DNA from: Tetragonia tetragonoides
Taxonomy: Eukaryota; Streptophyta; Magnoliopsida; Caryophyllales; Aizoaceae
DNA length: 64,000 bases
Reading direction: 5' to 3'
Assembly: GCA_038025085.1 (NCBI GenBank)
Contig: CM076152.1
Location: forward strand, 34,599,501 to 34,663,500
Numbering within the stretch: the stretch's first letter is position 1; the number at the start of each line of letters is the position of its first letter. A program made the translations under genes and the position numbers. The notes below the pieces were generated by a model, which saw only the letters and a list, made by a program, of their open reading frames with translations, did no database searches and had not been told where the DNA came from. This document shows positions 12,301 to 23,004 of this stretch, piece by piece.

Positions 12301-12647
12301 TCGGCTATGAAAATTATGAAGACAAGACTTCGAAACAAGATGGAAGATGAATTTCTTGCTGACAGTTTAGTTATCTTTATAGAGAGAAAGATTTCAAAGT
12401 CATTTAGTTTAGAATCTATCGTTGAAAACTTTAAACTAGTAAAAGAACGTCGAGCGTTACTTTGAAAGTGACTCATTTGTTTTTTTTATTATTATTATAA
12501 TATGAATAACTATTTTTTTGTAGACAGACTAATATTAGTTATCATTGAATGCTTTTTTTGGGGGGCATTTATAGTAATTGTTAATGAAAAAGAGTCTACT
12601 CATAATTTTCTCGCCCCCCTGAGAAAATCGTCCAAGTTTCGCAATTG
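9302..12647 (+). mobile_element. hAT-superfamily DNA transposon, complete ends, inactive
   Basis: A 3346-bp element is flanked by a perfect 8-bp target duplication TTGCCCAC (9294-9301 and 12648-12655), the size expected for hAT. The left end is CAGAGACGGAA; the right end read inward is CAATTGCGAAAC, so the inverted repeats are short and decayed. Subterminal C-rich runs (9343-9360 and about 12613-12619) occur on both sides, as in many plant hATs. One transposase reading frame occupies 10050-12465 and is broken twice. The stretch 9361-10049 is non-coding 5' leader; I did not define its introns. Confidence 0.9.
10050..12465 (+). pseudogene. hAT transposase, zinc finger MYM-type protein 1-like, disrupted
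   Basis: The frame starts MGKQKDITSFFQ. It contains a TTF-type zinc-finger region near WLEYSPSKDAAFCLPCYLF (about 10393-10453). A shift of frame follows at about 10490-10500, where TVEKGE runs into a stop while the adjacent frame resumes WKKVNDGKNCAF; a small deletion there is likely. The middle has the DUF4371/RNase H-like catalytic region (FCIIVDEARDES and GQGYDGASNMRG). A TAA at 11218-11220 replaces a residue just before IHCFAHRLQLAL. The rest is open to 12465 and ends in the hAT dimerisation domain (TATTERAFSAMKIMKTRLRN). Two independent lesions mean no full transposase can be made. Confidence 0.9.
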
Positions 12648-12714
12648 TTGCCCACCCACTGGGTCAACCAAATATTTTCCAATTTTCAATTATGGATTAT
12701 AGCTTTTGATTTTT

Positions 12715-15100
12715 GTCTTTTTAGGGGTCGGTCGCCATTTTTCCCAAACTTTGCTAAGGTCTATTGTGACCCTAGGGGACCCCTAGTGGCCCGGGTCCCT
12801 AAAGATACATACTTTGGCGTTTTAACCCTTACATTGGTGTCCTGTAAAATGCTCGTCCAACCTATCAGGGACCCAATACCCGACCCTGACTGCCTCCCAT
12901 GCACCCTGGGAGTGTCCTGTCTGATATGGTGCGAAAAGATCCACTTTCAATTCAGGGCCTTCAGAACCCCAAAAAAGGTGGATCTCTTCGATTGTTGACT
13001 TCCTGATTGTGATTTTTTCCGACAGTTCTCTAGGAGGTATATCGTGAGCCTAAAGGACCACATGTGCCTCAGGAAGATTATTCGGGTCCCCAAACTCCGA
13101 TTTCACCATGCTTTCGGCGTTCCGACCCTTAGGTTCGTGTCTCGTAAAACGTCTGTCTAAGCTTATTAGGGACCCAAAAACCAACCCCAAGGGCCTCCCA
13201 TGTCCCACAGGATGTTCCCTGCGATGTGGTATAAAAATATACACCTTCATTCCTGAGCCTCCCGGAACCCCAAAAAACGTGGATTATATAACGCTTGATT
13301 TTTGGGTTCTCCGTCCCGGTTGTCATTTTTTTTCTCAAACTTCTCCAGAGGGTCTATCATGATCCTAGAGGATCCTCTGTACCCCGAGAAGGTTATTCAG
13401 GTCCTCGAACTCAAATTTCACCCATGCTTTCGACGTTCTAGCACATAGATTGGTCTCCCGTAAAACGTCTATCCAATCCTTTCGTCCTCGAGGGCCTCCC
13501 ATGTGCCCTAGGGGGTGTCCCGTGCGATGTGCTGCGAAAATATCCACCTTCGTTCTGAGGGCTCCGTAACCCTAAAAAACATGGATCATAACCTTCGATT
13601 TTTGGCTTCCCGGGGCCTGATTGTCATTTTTGCCCAAACTTCTCTAGGGGGTCTATCATGACCTAGAGGACCCCCTAGTTCCCCGGAAGGTCATTCCGTT
13701 CCCCAAAAATCCGATTTCACTCATGCTTACAGCGTTGCGGCCCTTAGACCGGTGTCCCTTAAAATGCATGTCCAAGCATATAATGAACCCTGTAATCGAC
13801 TCCGTGGGCTTCAAATGTTCCCAAAGGATGTCCTTTGCGTTGTGGCGTGAAAATATCCACCTTCCTTCCAGGGCCTCTCGGGGTCCGATTGTCATTTTTT
13901 ATTCTTCAAATTTTGGCTTCCTGGGGTCCGATTGTCATTTTTTTCCCAAACTTCTCCAGTGGGATACCTATCATGACCCTAAACGACCCTTGACGCATCA
14001 AGAATTTCATCAATTTTGCCGAACTCCGATTACACACATATTTTCGGTGTTCTGACCCTTAGATTGATGTCCCGTAAAGTGCTTGTCCAAGCCTATTAGG
14101 GACCTGATAACTAACCCCTAGGGTCTCCTGTGTACCCTACAGTGTCCATGGCTATGTGGTGTGAAAATATCCATGTTTATTCCGAAGCCTCCCCGAACCC
14201 TAAAAAACGTGGATTATAACCTTCAACTTTTGGCTTCTCAGGGCTCGGTTGTCATTTTTGCTCAAACTTCTCCAGAGGGTCTATCATGACACTAGAGGAC
14301 CCCTAGTGCCCCAAGAATGTTATACAGGTCCCCAAACTTCGGTTTCACCCATACTTTTGGCGTACCGACCCTAAGATTGGTGACCCGTAAAACCCCCGTC
14401 CAAGCGTATCAGTCACCGATATCCGACTCGAAGGGTCTCCCATGCCTCCTAAGGGTCTCCAGTGCAATGTGGTGTGAAAATATCCCCTTTCATTTCGAGA
14501 CCTTTTGGAACCCCAAGAAACGTGGATTATATAACCTTCGGGCTTCTTAGGGTCGGTTGTCATTTTTACTCAAACTTCTCCGGGGGGTCTACCTTGACCC
14601 TAGAGGACCCTCGGAGCTCAGAGAAGGTCATACAGATCCCTGAACTCCGATATAATTAATGCTTTTAGTGTTCCGGCCCGTAGATTATTGGTGGCTCGTA
14701 AAACGCACGCACAAGCCAATAAGGCACTCGATATCCGACCATAGGGGTGTCTCATGTCCTTTATGAATGTCCCGTGCGATTTGGTGCGAAAATATCCAAA
14801 TTCGTTCCAAGGCCTCCAAAACTCCAAAAAATGTGGATTATAACCTTCGTTTTTTTGGCTTCCCGGGTCCTGGTTGTCATTTTTACCCAATTTCTTTGAG
14901 GGGTCTATCGTGACCCTAAAGGACCCTTGGTGCCCCAAGAAGGTCATTTGGGTCCCCAAACTCCGATTTTATCCATACTTAAGGTTTTCTGGCCCTTAGA
15001 TTGATGTCTCATAAACCGCTTATTCAAATCTATTAGAAACCCGATAACCGAACTCGAGAACCTCCCATTTCTTCTAAGAGTGTCCCGTGCAATGTGTTGG
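12715..15100. repeat. Satellite-like tandem array, about eight monomers of 300-316 bp
   Basis: The phrase containing CCCGTAAAACG (and variants) recurs at about 12844, 13144, 13460, 13760, 14074, 14388, 14698 and 15011, giving spacings of 300, 316, 300, 314, 314, 310 and 313 bp. Around it, every unit repeats the same order: a TTTCTCCAGAGGGTCTATC-like segment, a CCCCAAACTCCGATTTCA-like segment, a CCTCCCATG segment, a GTGCGAAAATATCCACC segment and an AACGTGGATTATAACC segment. Monomers are diverged (perhaps 75-85% by eye). GC content is higher than the flanks. Short open stretches on both strands follow the monomer period and are not genes. Confidence 0.93.
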
Positions 15101-17056
15101 AATCCTAGGGCAAAGAATAACTACGTTTAGTAATCTTTTAGCTTCGTTTAACGCCTTTTGCAAACCTCCAATTCGAATATTATATAAAAGAAATTCGCTC
15201 AAAAAATATATATATTAGAAATAACACTCTCAATGTTAAGGCTTCTAAATTCCACACCCCTTTAACATACATATCACCTATCAAAAAAAAAAGAAAAATC
15301 GTACATAGCAAAACTCAAATTCAATCAAATGAAGATATTAAATATAAAATATACGAAAAAGAAGAAAGGAAAGCATCTGTAAGATTGATATCATATCATT
15401 TTGAGAAATTATTATCAACACACAGAAGAATTACTTAAGCCACAGAAGCATACAAGCCACCACATAAACGAATATGTAAAGTTGACAATTAATGAGTAAT
15501 TAAATTTCAGGATTATAAACAGAGTTAACTTATCAGTTTCAAGGTATTAACAGAGTTTGATAATGTAAAGAGTGCCCACCTAAGCGAAGGAAAACACTTC
15601 GAAAATTTTAAAATAATGACAAAAATATAAAGAAAAACAAAGAGATACGTAGTAATTTTCTTTTTCCTGATGCATGTATGCATACAACTGAACATGTGGT
15701 TCCTTCTGAAGACAGGAATTGGCTTCATGTTACAATCCACACAGATTGTTCGTCTCTGGTGCACCAGTTGCTAGGCACGCCTACTGTGGCTTGTAAGGAG
15801 ATTATGCAGGTCTATGATAGTTATTTCTCTAGTTTACTCCCTTCTTTTCATTGTGTCTTTCATAGTTATTGTCCTAGAATAATTACCAAGAGTACTCATC
15901 TGTTAGCTACTAGAGCTAGGAAACAACTCTTGGATGCTTAGTATTGTAATGTTCTCTACCATTGTCAATAAAAATCACTAAACCTTGCAACGCACGAGAT
16001 TATCTTCATGTCCAACACGAATCCAAACTACCAAAGTGACACTGGTAAAATTCTCCTCAATATCAATTAATAACATCAAAATTCAAAATGACTATTCATC
16101 TTAAACTATTACATCTAAGTATCTAACTTTATGCAGGATGGCTGAGCAGAGGCAAGCTTATATAAAAAATATTAGGGTGATGATTGGTGCTGCAGTGGCT
16201 GTGGGCTTCTAGTTCTAGTGTGCTTGATTTAGCCTCTAGGCACTGAAATACTTACAAAATTGAATACAAAAAAGCAGTCACCTCACAAGTAAAGAGCTTA
16301 AAAGAGGATGTGTGACATAATCAAACCATATTTTAGGAGTAATCTACACATTACAAATGGATAGGTCATGGATTTTATGACCCAGTTTCCAGGTGACCAA
16401 AATGTTAACAATAACTAGTTTCCATCTGTAAATGTTCCCCAAAATGCAACCCCAGGGTCACAATTTCGTGACGAGCCGCTGGCCCGCTAGCACTGTAGAG
16501 GCTAATCCCCACCATGCAACCACCAAACAGTTACAAGAAAAAAGATAAAAGAAACAAGGCAAACTATGGATAAAGTATAGATGTGAACACGAGAATTGGT
16601 TGACATTTCCTAGTGCTTGTATCATAACATAAGCTCCACAAATTTACACAACTAACACTAACCAGGTCCTGTTTGTTCTCCCTCAATTACCCAACCCCAA
16701 GTCCTAATATCTCTGCACATTTACAGATGTGTATGACGAATCAATGACATAGTCTCAAATAGGTGGAGTCAAGAAAAAGGAACCTTTGTCGAAACGGTGC
16801 ACAAGCCAACCGGCCAGAAGCTTGGCCCTGATGTTGGTATCTATTGAAGACCAAGAGCCTCATTCATCTTTCTTCAAACGTGGAAGCATTTCATACACAA
16901 AGCCTTGGCAGCTTTGCTACTGCCGCTTCTCTCCTTCAGGAGCAGGCAGCAAATGAATGAATCAATCAATTAATGGAAGCACTATACCCCATTCTTCGTC
17001 CTCCACCTTAGAATGCATCTGTCAAGAAAACTCAATTGCTATACCACATATTGCCT
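15101..17056. other. Intergenic and GCP3 3' flank
   Basis: AT-rich DNA with one weak RNase H-like remnant (15678-15941). The part from roughly 16700 to 17056 is probably the 3' UTR of the GCP3 gene on the minus strand. No other gene or clearly bordered element was recognised. Confidence 0.5.
15678..15941 (+). pseudogene. Possible RNase H-like fragment of a LINE retrotransposon
   Basis: The 87-residue stretch contains WLHVTIHTDCSSLVHQLLG and later THLLATRARKQ. This resembles the RVT_3 RNase H-like domain at the end of many plant LINE polyproteins (a D in a HTDC-like context, then an AH-LA-A pattern). No reverse transcriptase, poly-A tail or target duplication is evident. Low confidence: the similarity is a pattern recognised by eye. 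Confidence 0.3.
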
Positions 17057-19723
17057 TCAAATGTTGGGTCGTGATTGACTATAGAATTCAGTGAAGTCAA
17101 GCCGGAAAAGAAGGAACTTCAAGTCAATATGTTGCTGTACTGGCAGCTGAGAAATGAATCCTTTAAGTAGTGTTGAATATTTTGTTCCAATATCATCTAG
17201 CTCCTGGCCCATTGTACTAAGAAATTTGGAAGCATGTTGGGTCAAGGCCTTCCTGCCCTCGGAGGCCCATGAACTCGGCTCTGCAGATTTGCTACCTCGT
17301 TTCTTAGGGAGATTTTTCTTGTCACGAGAAGAGTCTGTAGACCTGTTAAATCACAACACCAAGAGACGATTTAGTGTATATCAAATGTCGCATGCACTAT
17401 ATCCCAAAATAAATAACAAAGATAAATACCTGGCTTGCAACTCATATATGCCTTCGTATACTCTGTCTGCAAGACTTCGGAACCGCAATATTAGGTCAAA
17501 CAAAACAAATAGAGTCTCGTATAGACTCCGTGATCTCTCACCAAGAAGAGATTTCTCGACTATAGAATGGAGATACTTTTCATGGGCTGCTAGCAGATCA
17601 TCAAGATCTTTTGCGGCTTCCATTTCATTAGAAAAATTGGACCATGACACCTCCAAGACTTCAAACATTATGTAATACTGCAAGTTCGAGACAAAATGGT
17701 TCATCTCATCCCAAAGAACTTGGCATCTCCTTAATGTTGAAAGCAACTGCATCTTAACTGCATTTTGCATTTTAATAAAGGAGTGAGAACTGATACAATT
17801 TGGCTTCATTGTCTTCCAAGCACTAATCAATGCATGCTCGACTCTCCTTAGCTTCCACAAGAAATTGAAAATTCTCAGGTACCTAGTCATAACAGATTCA
17901 GTGAAGACAGTGTCTAACGGAATTCTGGCGTCATAATCCAGTGAGAACACATCCCAGCCCCTATCTCCGGTGTTATGTGGCATCATCTTGACCCTCAATC
18001 TGTCCAATACATCGCGGTCATCATACTGTGCATTTGACGACCTAATAGCAGTTTCTAGCAAACCGGCCAGCTTGAATGTGCTAATAAGGTTAGCAGGCTC
18101 AGACAGCTCTGGCCCAACAATATCCATAAGATACTGCACAAAATCACCCTGCCCAAGCAACAAATAGCGCTTCATTGCCATACAATGTTCTTTAAACTTA
18201 TAACGATTGTAAATAACATCCAATAGATGCTTATCGATTCTCTTAGCTGCTTCAGCAACCAGTAATTCAAGAGCATCAGTTTCCCCATATCCAAGGCCAC
18301 CTCTCCCCGTTGTTGTTCCAGCAGCTGCTGCAGCTTCAGTGGCAGCATCAGCCCAACCCCGATCCTCACAACAAACCCTAAGGAAGTTGATGGATTTCCC
18401 CATCCTTAAGATGCGTTGTGCCAGGGATGGTGATATGAAAGAAGGAAGCATCCCAGCATGGAGTCGATAACCCTCTCTCCAAAGGGATTCAGCCTTGACA
18501 GGCTGCCCCACAACAAAAAACTCAGCAAATATATCTTCAAGCTCCCCTTCTAAGACCCAGCTTCGAACCATTTCAAAGAGAGGTGAACAAACCCGACGAA
18601 GCAAACGTTTCATAAATTCATGCACTAGTGGGTCTCCATGTTGAGCATGCATATGAATCGCCCCTGCCATTGCCCCACCCCTCAAAACTTTACAGCTATC
18701 AACCAAAACAGCCATAAGCCTCATTTTCACCATAGGTTCAGCAAACCAAACTGACAGTCTCCTCAGCGACAAATAATTCCCTGAACTAGCCGCTTCAGAA
18801 ACCAGTGGCATCGGATTCATCGCTTGAGCTTCAAGCACCGCTAAAAGCTTATAATACTCAGTAAGCTCATCCTGCAACGCAGCACAAAACGCTTGTCCTA
18901 CAGTACCCACATCTTCAGCCGGAAAGCGGTCCATACTCTCCGATATATATCCTTTAACCCTACTAAACAACCAACCCAATTCACACAACTTCCGAATCGT
19001 TACCCTAGTAGCTCTAGGTACCTTAATCAAATCCGTCAACACATACCCATCAACATTTTTATCAAATTTAACATAACTCCCATCAATTCCTTGACAAGCA
19101 TATAAAACATCCCTAACCAAAACCTCTTCAGAAACCTCATTTTCTTCTTTCAACAAATTAGCAAACTCCCTAAACGCAATATCACGAATATTCTCAGGAT
19201 CCTTACACATCAACAAAACCCCACCATTGTTCCAATTACCTTCTTCTTTAACATTACCATTATCCTTCAAAACCCTAAAATTATTACTCAATTGTGTCTC
19301 AAAAATCGCGGGCAGACCACCAGAAACAATCGAATTAGGTTGTTTAACAAAACATTTCCGGTCTTCTGAAATTACACTAAGTAAATAAAGAACTGCCCAT
19401 TTATTATTTATACTACCAGCCCCATTTTTTGCGGCGAATTTCGAATAAAGATCGGCAAAAGTTAGGGCTTCAGAAGATTTACCTTGAGTAACGAGATGAC
19501 GTTTAATTGATTCAGCCATTGAAGCTTCATCCGGTGCAATTGAAGGTGTCATTCGACTCGACAAAATGCGAATTGCATAACGGAGAGATTGATTGTAAGT
19601 ATTGTTGTCGATTGTTGAATTAGGGTTTTTCGAAATGGGTTCGTTAGGGTTAGGGTTTGGGGGTTTTGAGAGTAAACGGTGTACTAGCTCTTTTACTAGA
19701 TCTAACACCTTCTGATCCTCCAT
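17057..19723 (-). CDS. GCP3: Gamma-tubulin complex component 3 (Spc98/GCP3)
   Basis: Two coding exons: 17430-19723 and 17342-17057, splitting an Arg codon; product 859 residues. GCP3 pairs with GCP2 and gamma-tubulin to form the small complex that nucleates microtubules at the nuclear envelope, cell cortex and phragmoplast. The N-terminus MEDQKVLDLVKELVHRLLS, the GRIP1 region (about residues 180-480, with ESMDRFPAEDVGTVGQAFCA and SLRRLSVWFAEPMVKMRLMA) and the GRIP2 region (about 490-800, with GQGDFVQYLMDIVG and NHFVSNLQYYIMFEVLEVSW) are strongly conserved. The C-terminus LKFLLFRLDFTEFYSQSR, in the small second exon, is also typical. Length fits plant homologues. The ATG at 19723 is the first in frame and matches the family start. 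A GA-rich tract lies just upstream of it. Confidence 0.97.
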
Positions 19724-19726
19724 TGT

Positions 19727-19732
<6 letters not shown>

Positions 19733-19763
<31 letters not shown>

Positions 19764-19774
19764 GAGAGAGAGAG
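19733..19774. repeat. GA/CT microsatellite in GCP3 5' leader
   Basis: An almost pure (GA)n tract on the plus strand (CT on the coding strand) begins about ten bases upstream of the GCP3 ATG. CT tracts in plant 5' UTRs and core promoters are common and may act as GAGA/BPC-type sites; that role is inferred. Confidence 0.85.
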
Positions 19775-22199
19775 AAGGGTTATAGTGATTTTTGATTTTT
19801 GAAAAGGGAAAAAAAAATTGGGGATTTGGTTATGGTTGGTGGAAAAAGGGAAAATGGGTTTTGATTTTTTGTGGGGTTTTTGTTTTCGTTAGAGATTTAT
19901 ATAATGGGCGCGTAATATGATTACTATTTGCCTTTTGAAAATACTTTGTCGGGCGTACGTAGGACCAATCTTAAGCTTCATTTTTTCTTTTTCTTTTTTT
20001 TTTTTTTGGAGATTGTTCAATGCCATAAGTTAGTTAAAACAAGAAAAATATGTTGTTGTGATAAAAAAAAAATAAAAATAAGAGAAAGATATTTTGTTCA
20101 AAAATTAAAAAATAATTATCTAAATTATCCAACATCACACACTATAAATAAGATCATGGATAAAGCTACTCTTATAAATGTATTGTAAGTCTGTAAATGC
20201 ATATTTGGGGATCTTACTAAAGACAGCCGATCATTTGTCTTTATCTTTTAAGATGAGAAAAACTCAAAAATCTGATTGCATGACTTCTAGTTTGTGCTTA
20301 ACGATGGTTTAAGCCTTAAGTCCTCAACGACTCAAATAAGGAATATATTACTTGCTACGAAAGGTTAGTTGATATTTGAGATTTATTCTTTTTCAAAATC
20401 TTGTCTCTAATGAAAGTTACATCACAATTAAAATAAAAGCAACCAGAGGTCCAGAACTAAGGACCCATTTCATATAGATAGAATATCTCGATTTTGCTTA
20501 CTTAAAATGTTCTTGGATACCTAGTAACTCCCACACATCAAATGGCAAGGTCGTTCTTCACTTCTTGTCATGCCTAGACAAAATGGGGATGATTGAAGTG
20601 TTATCAAACACTTCATACTTCTTTCTCCTTTCTTTTTTATATTATTTCAAATTACAAAAGGGGACAAAATATTATAGAATGACCTTTGCAAAGTTGTGTG
20701 TTAGACTATGAATTCTCGTGTAACCAATTATGTTGAAGTAAGTGAGGGTCCTGATTTGACTTGTATGTTGTATTGTTCTTCTCCTCTACAAGTCTTGTAA
20801 TCATTCTCTATTTGTGTTTAGGATGGATAATCACTTGGCCTCCTATTTTTAGATATTTTGATGGGAAATGTTGTAGTTTTGTAAGGAAAAAAATACAAAA
20901 TATGTAATTATACCTCAAGTACTCTATATTGCACTCTCACTATAAAATAAAACTCTTTTATTGGGCGGCCTCATTCATGCGGTATTACTTTTTTGTTTAA
21001 AGGTATCACTTTTCATTTACGGCGGTATTAAATAATCTTTTACATGTACCACACATGGTATAAATTTCTGTGTATTATAAAATCTTCCGATCTCACTAAT
21101 TAAAATCAGCTAGGAAAACCATTACCTTTAAGGTTGGGAATGGAGTATTCATCATAATGTCAATACAAAACAAGCACTAAGGTTCTACTAGCAAGGTTTC
21201 CTCATTATAAAACCCCTCAAATAATCTAAGAAATTCCATTTCCACCGGATACGACTAGTTGAAAAACGTACTATCTAAAAGTTATGAAGCTAGCAAATTT
21301 GAGATTTTTTGTGTTTCTAAACTTGCATGATTATTAGCTTTCAATTTAAGAGTTAGTTTAGACAAAAGCGTGTTATTATAGAGTTTTTAGGGGGTCACAT
21401 GACTAAAATTTCAAAAGTTTTTCTCCAAATATTACCCCTCATTTTGTTTATCAAAGTTGAACAATTAGGACTACACATCTTGAGTATTTTTTACACATTA
21501 TTTTAAATTTACTGTGATGATTTATATGTATCACGCACTTGCATATGGATGCAAGAATCATGAATGTGGTGCTATGTTGATAAGAAGAATTCACGTAAAT
21601 CAACTCAAGTTGAAAAGAAGAATTCACGTAAATCAACTCACTGAAGTATCTAAAAGATGCGTGGCCTGTCGATAAACAAGTTATGACGACTTGCGTTCCT
21701 AGGTTAGAGATTCAAGTCTATCTCTTACGTAAAACTTGCACATCATCGTTGGAAGGTGATCTCTTAACCACATCCGAAAAAATTTATACCCTTAATCAAT
21801 AATCCTAATAATCATAGAGAGTTTATGCTCAATCCGAAGGTTCGGAAACTCATCAAAAAAGTCAACTCGATTAGATTGATCCAATTACAATAGCAATAAA
21901 AAAATCAAACATTGACACACCAAAATGCCAAGAAAGATAATGTAGTCAACTACTAATATCACAAACCTAAAAGAAAAAAATGAGACAACAACAACAACAC
22001 AACGAGAGAACCAAAAACCAGAGTATAAGAACAAGTAAAGTGGGACGTGCAAAACATGTTAAGCACGTCGTTAAGTAATTAAGGGTTAGCGGTTAGGGAC
22101 ATGAAGCGACTTTCGCGCCCAACAACTAAAAATTTCCTGCCAATCAAACCCCTCAAACACCCACCCTTCTGAGATCGTCAGCTTGATTGTTAACACACC
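19775..22199. other. Intergenic region between GCP3 and the PTI1-like gene
   Basis: AT-rich DNA between divergently transcribed genes, so it should hold both promoters. No coding region or bordered transposon was recognised. The one clear structure is a 31-bp direct repeat at about 21586-21645, around AAGAATTCACGTAAATCAAC. Confidence 0.5.
21586..21645. repeat. 31-bp tandem duplication
   Basis: The word GAAGAATTCACGTAAATCAA occurs twice, 31 bp apart. It contains an ACGT core, but a regulatory role is not shown. Confidence 0.8.
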
Positions 22200-23004
22200 C
22201 CTCTCAAAAAATTTCTCCATTTTCTCTCTCCTCCCTTGCTTTCTCTCTCTTATCTTTTGCAGATCATAGCACCTGTGGGGAGGTTTTGATCAATTTCATC
22301 TTGTCATTTTTAGCACAAGGAGTATTCTGATTGCATTTTTGTGATTCTACCCATCTTCTCTCAGGATTTATAGGGTAATGTTTTTAATCTTAATTAATTA
22401 TTATAATAGGTTACCAATGTTATTATTGTGTTAGGATTAATTCTTTCATGGGTTAAATTCCTTTAATTTTGGTCATTTTTGATACATTTTGTATACCACA
22501 TGTGAAGGTATATTAAGATAATTATGATATGATATGAATTATGATATGTAAAATGATTTCTTTCTTAAGAGCATTTCTATGAGCAATTCTGTTTCAAAGT
22601 CCACCAATTTTATTTAATTCAATATGTAGACCATTTATTTAATCAAGATGAAGCTATAGCACCATTTCCCTTTTGTGTTCTTAGTTTTGGTTTCTCTGTT
22701 TTGGGTTCAAAGAAAGGCATATAGGCTCATTTCGAAGATTTTGAACCCAGATTGTAATACAACCCAAGAACTTCTTGGGATGTAATACAAGTTTTCTTCA
22801 TTTCTTTCTTACCCTTTTCGTTTCCGCCATCAAAAATCTTATAATTGCCTCATAACTCTTATCTTAACACATACAGTTTTAATTTTGCAGTGCAGGAGCT
22901 TAAATTGGTACCAGAGAGGATTTGGGTTGACTATTTGATTTGATTCTAACAAAGAAAATAAATATATAGTATTTGGGAAAGCTGCTGCACCAGCAACTTG
23001 AACT
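22200..23004 (+). promoter_or_regulatory. Probable 5' leader of PTI1-like gene, with a 5'-UTR intron
   Basis: A pyrimidine-rich stretch (about 22200-22260) is followed by TTTATAGGGTAATG (about 22367-22380), which could be a splice donor. A TTTTGCAG acceptor-like site near 22884-22891 lies shortly before the start codon at 23005. A 5'-UTR intron of about 0.5 kb is therefore plausible. Transcript data would be needed to fix the borders. Confidence 0.4.

Larger units (their letters stand above)
9160..12675. mobile_element. Small palindromic MITE split by the hAT element
   Basis: The DNA on both sides of the hAT insertion forms an inverted repeat. CACTGGGTTGGCAACCCAC lies at about 9168-9190, and GTGGGTTGCCCAC plus CCACTGGGT flank the insertion point (9289-9301 and 12656-12664). 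Closing the gap would give a palindrome of roughly 160-190 bp, so the hAT jumped into an older MITE. The outer ends and target duplication are not certain. Confidence 0.5.

Noticed and set aside
12645..14959. Several open frames of 60-117 codons on both strands
   Set aside because: They recur with the satellite period, lack family similarity and are by-products of the tandem repeat.
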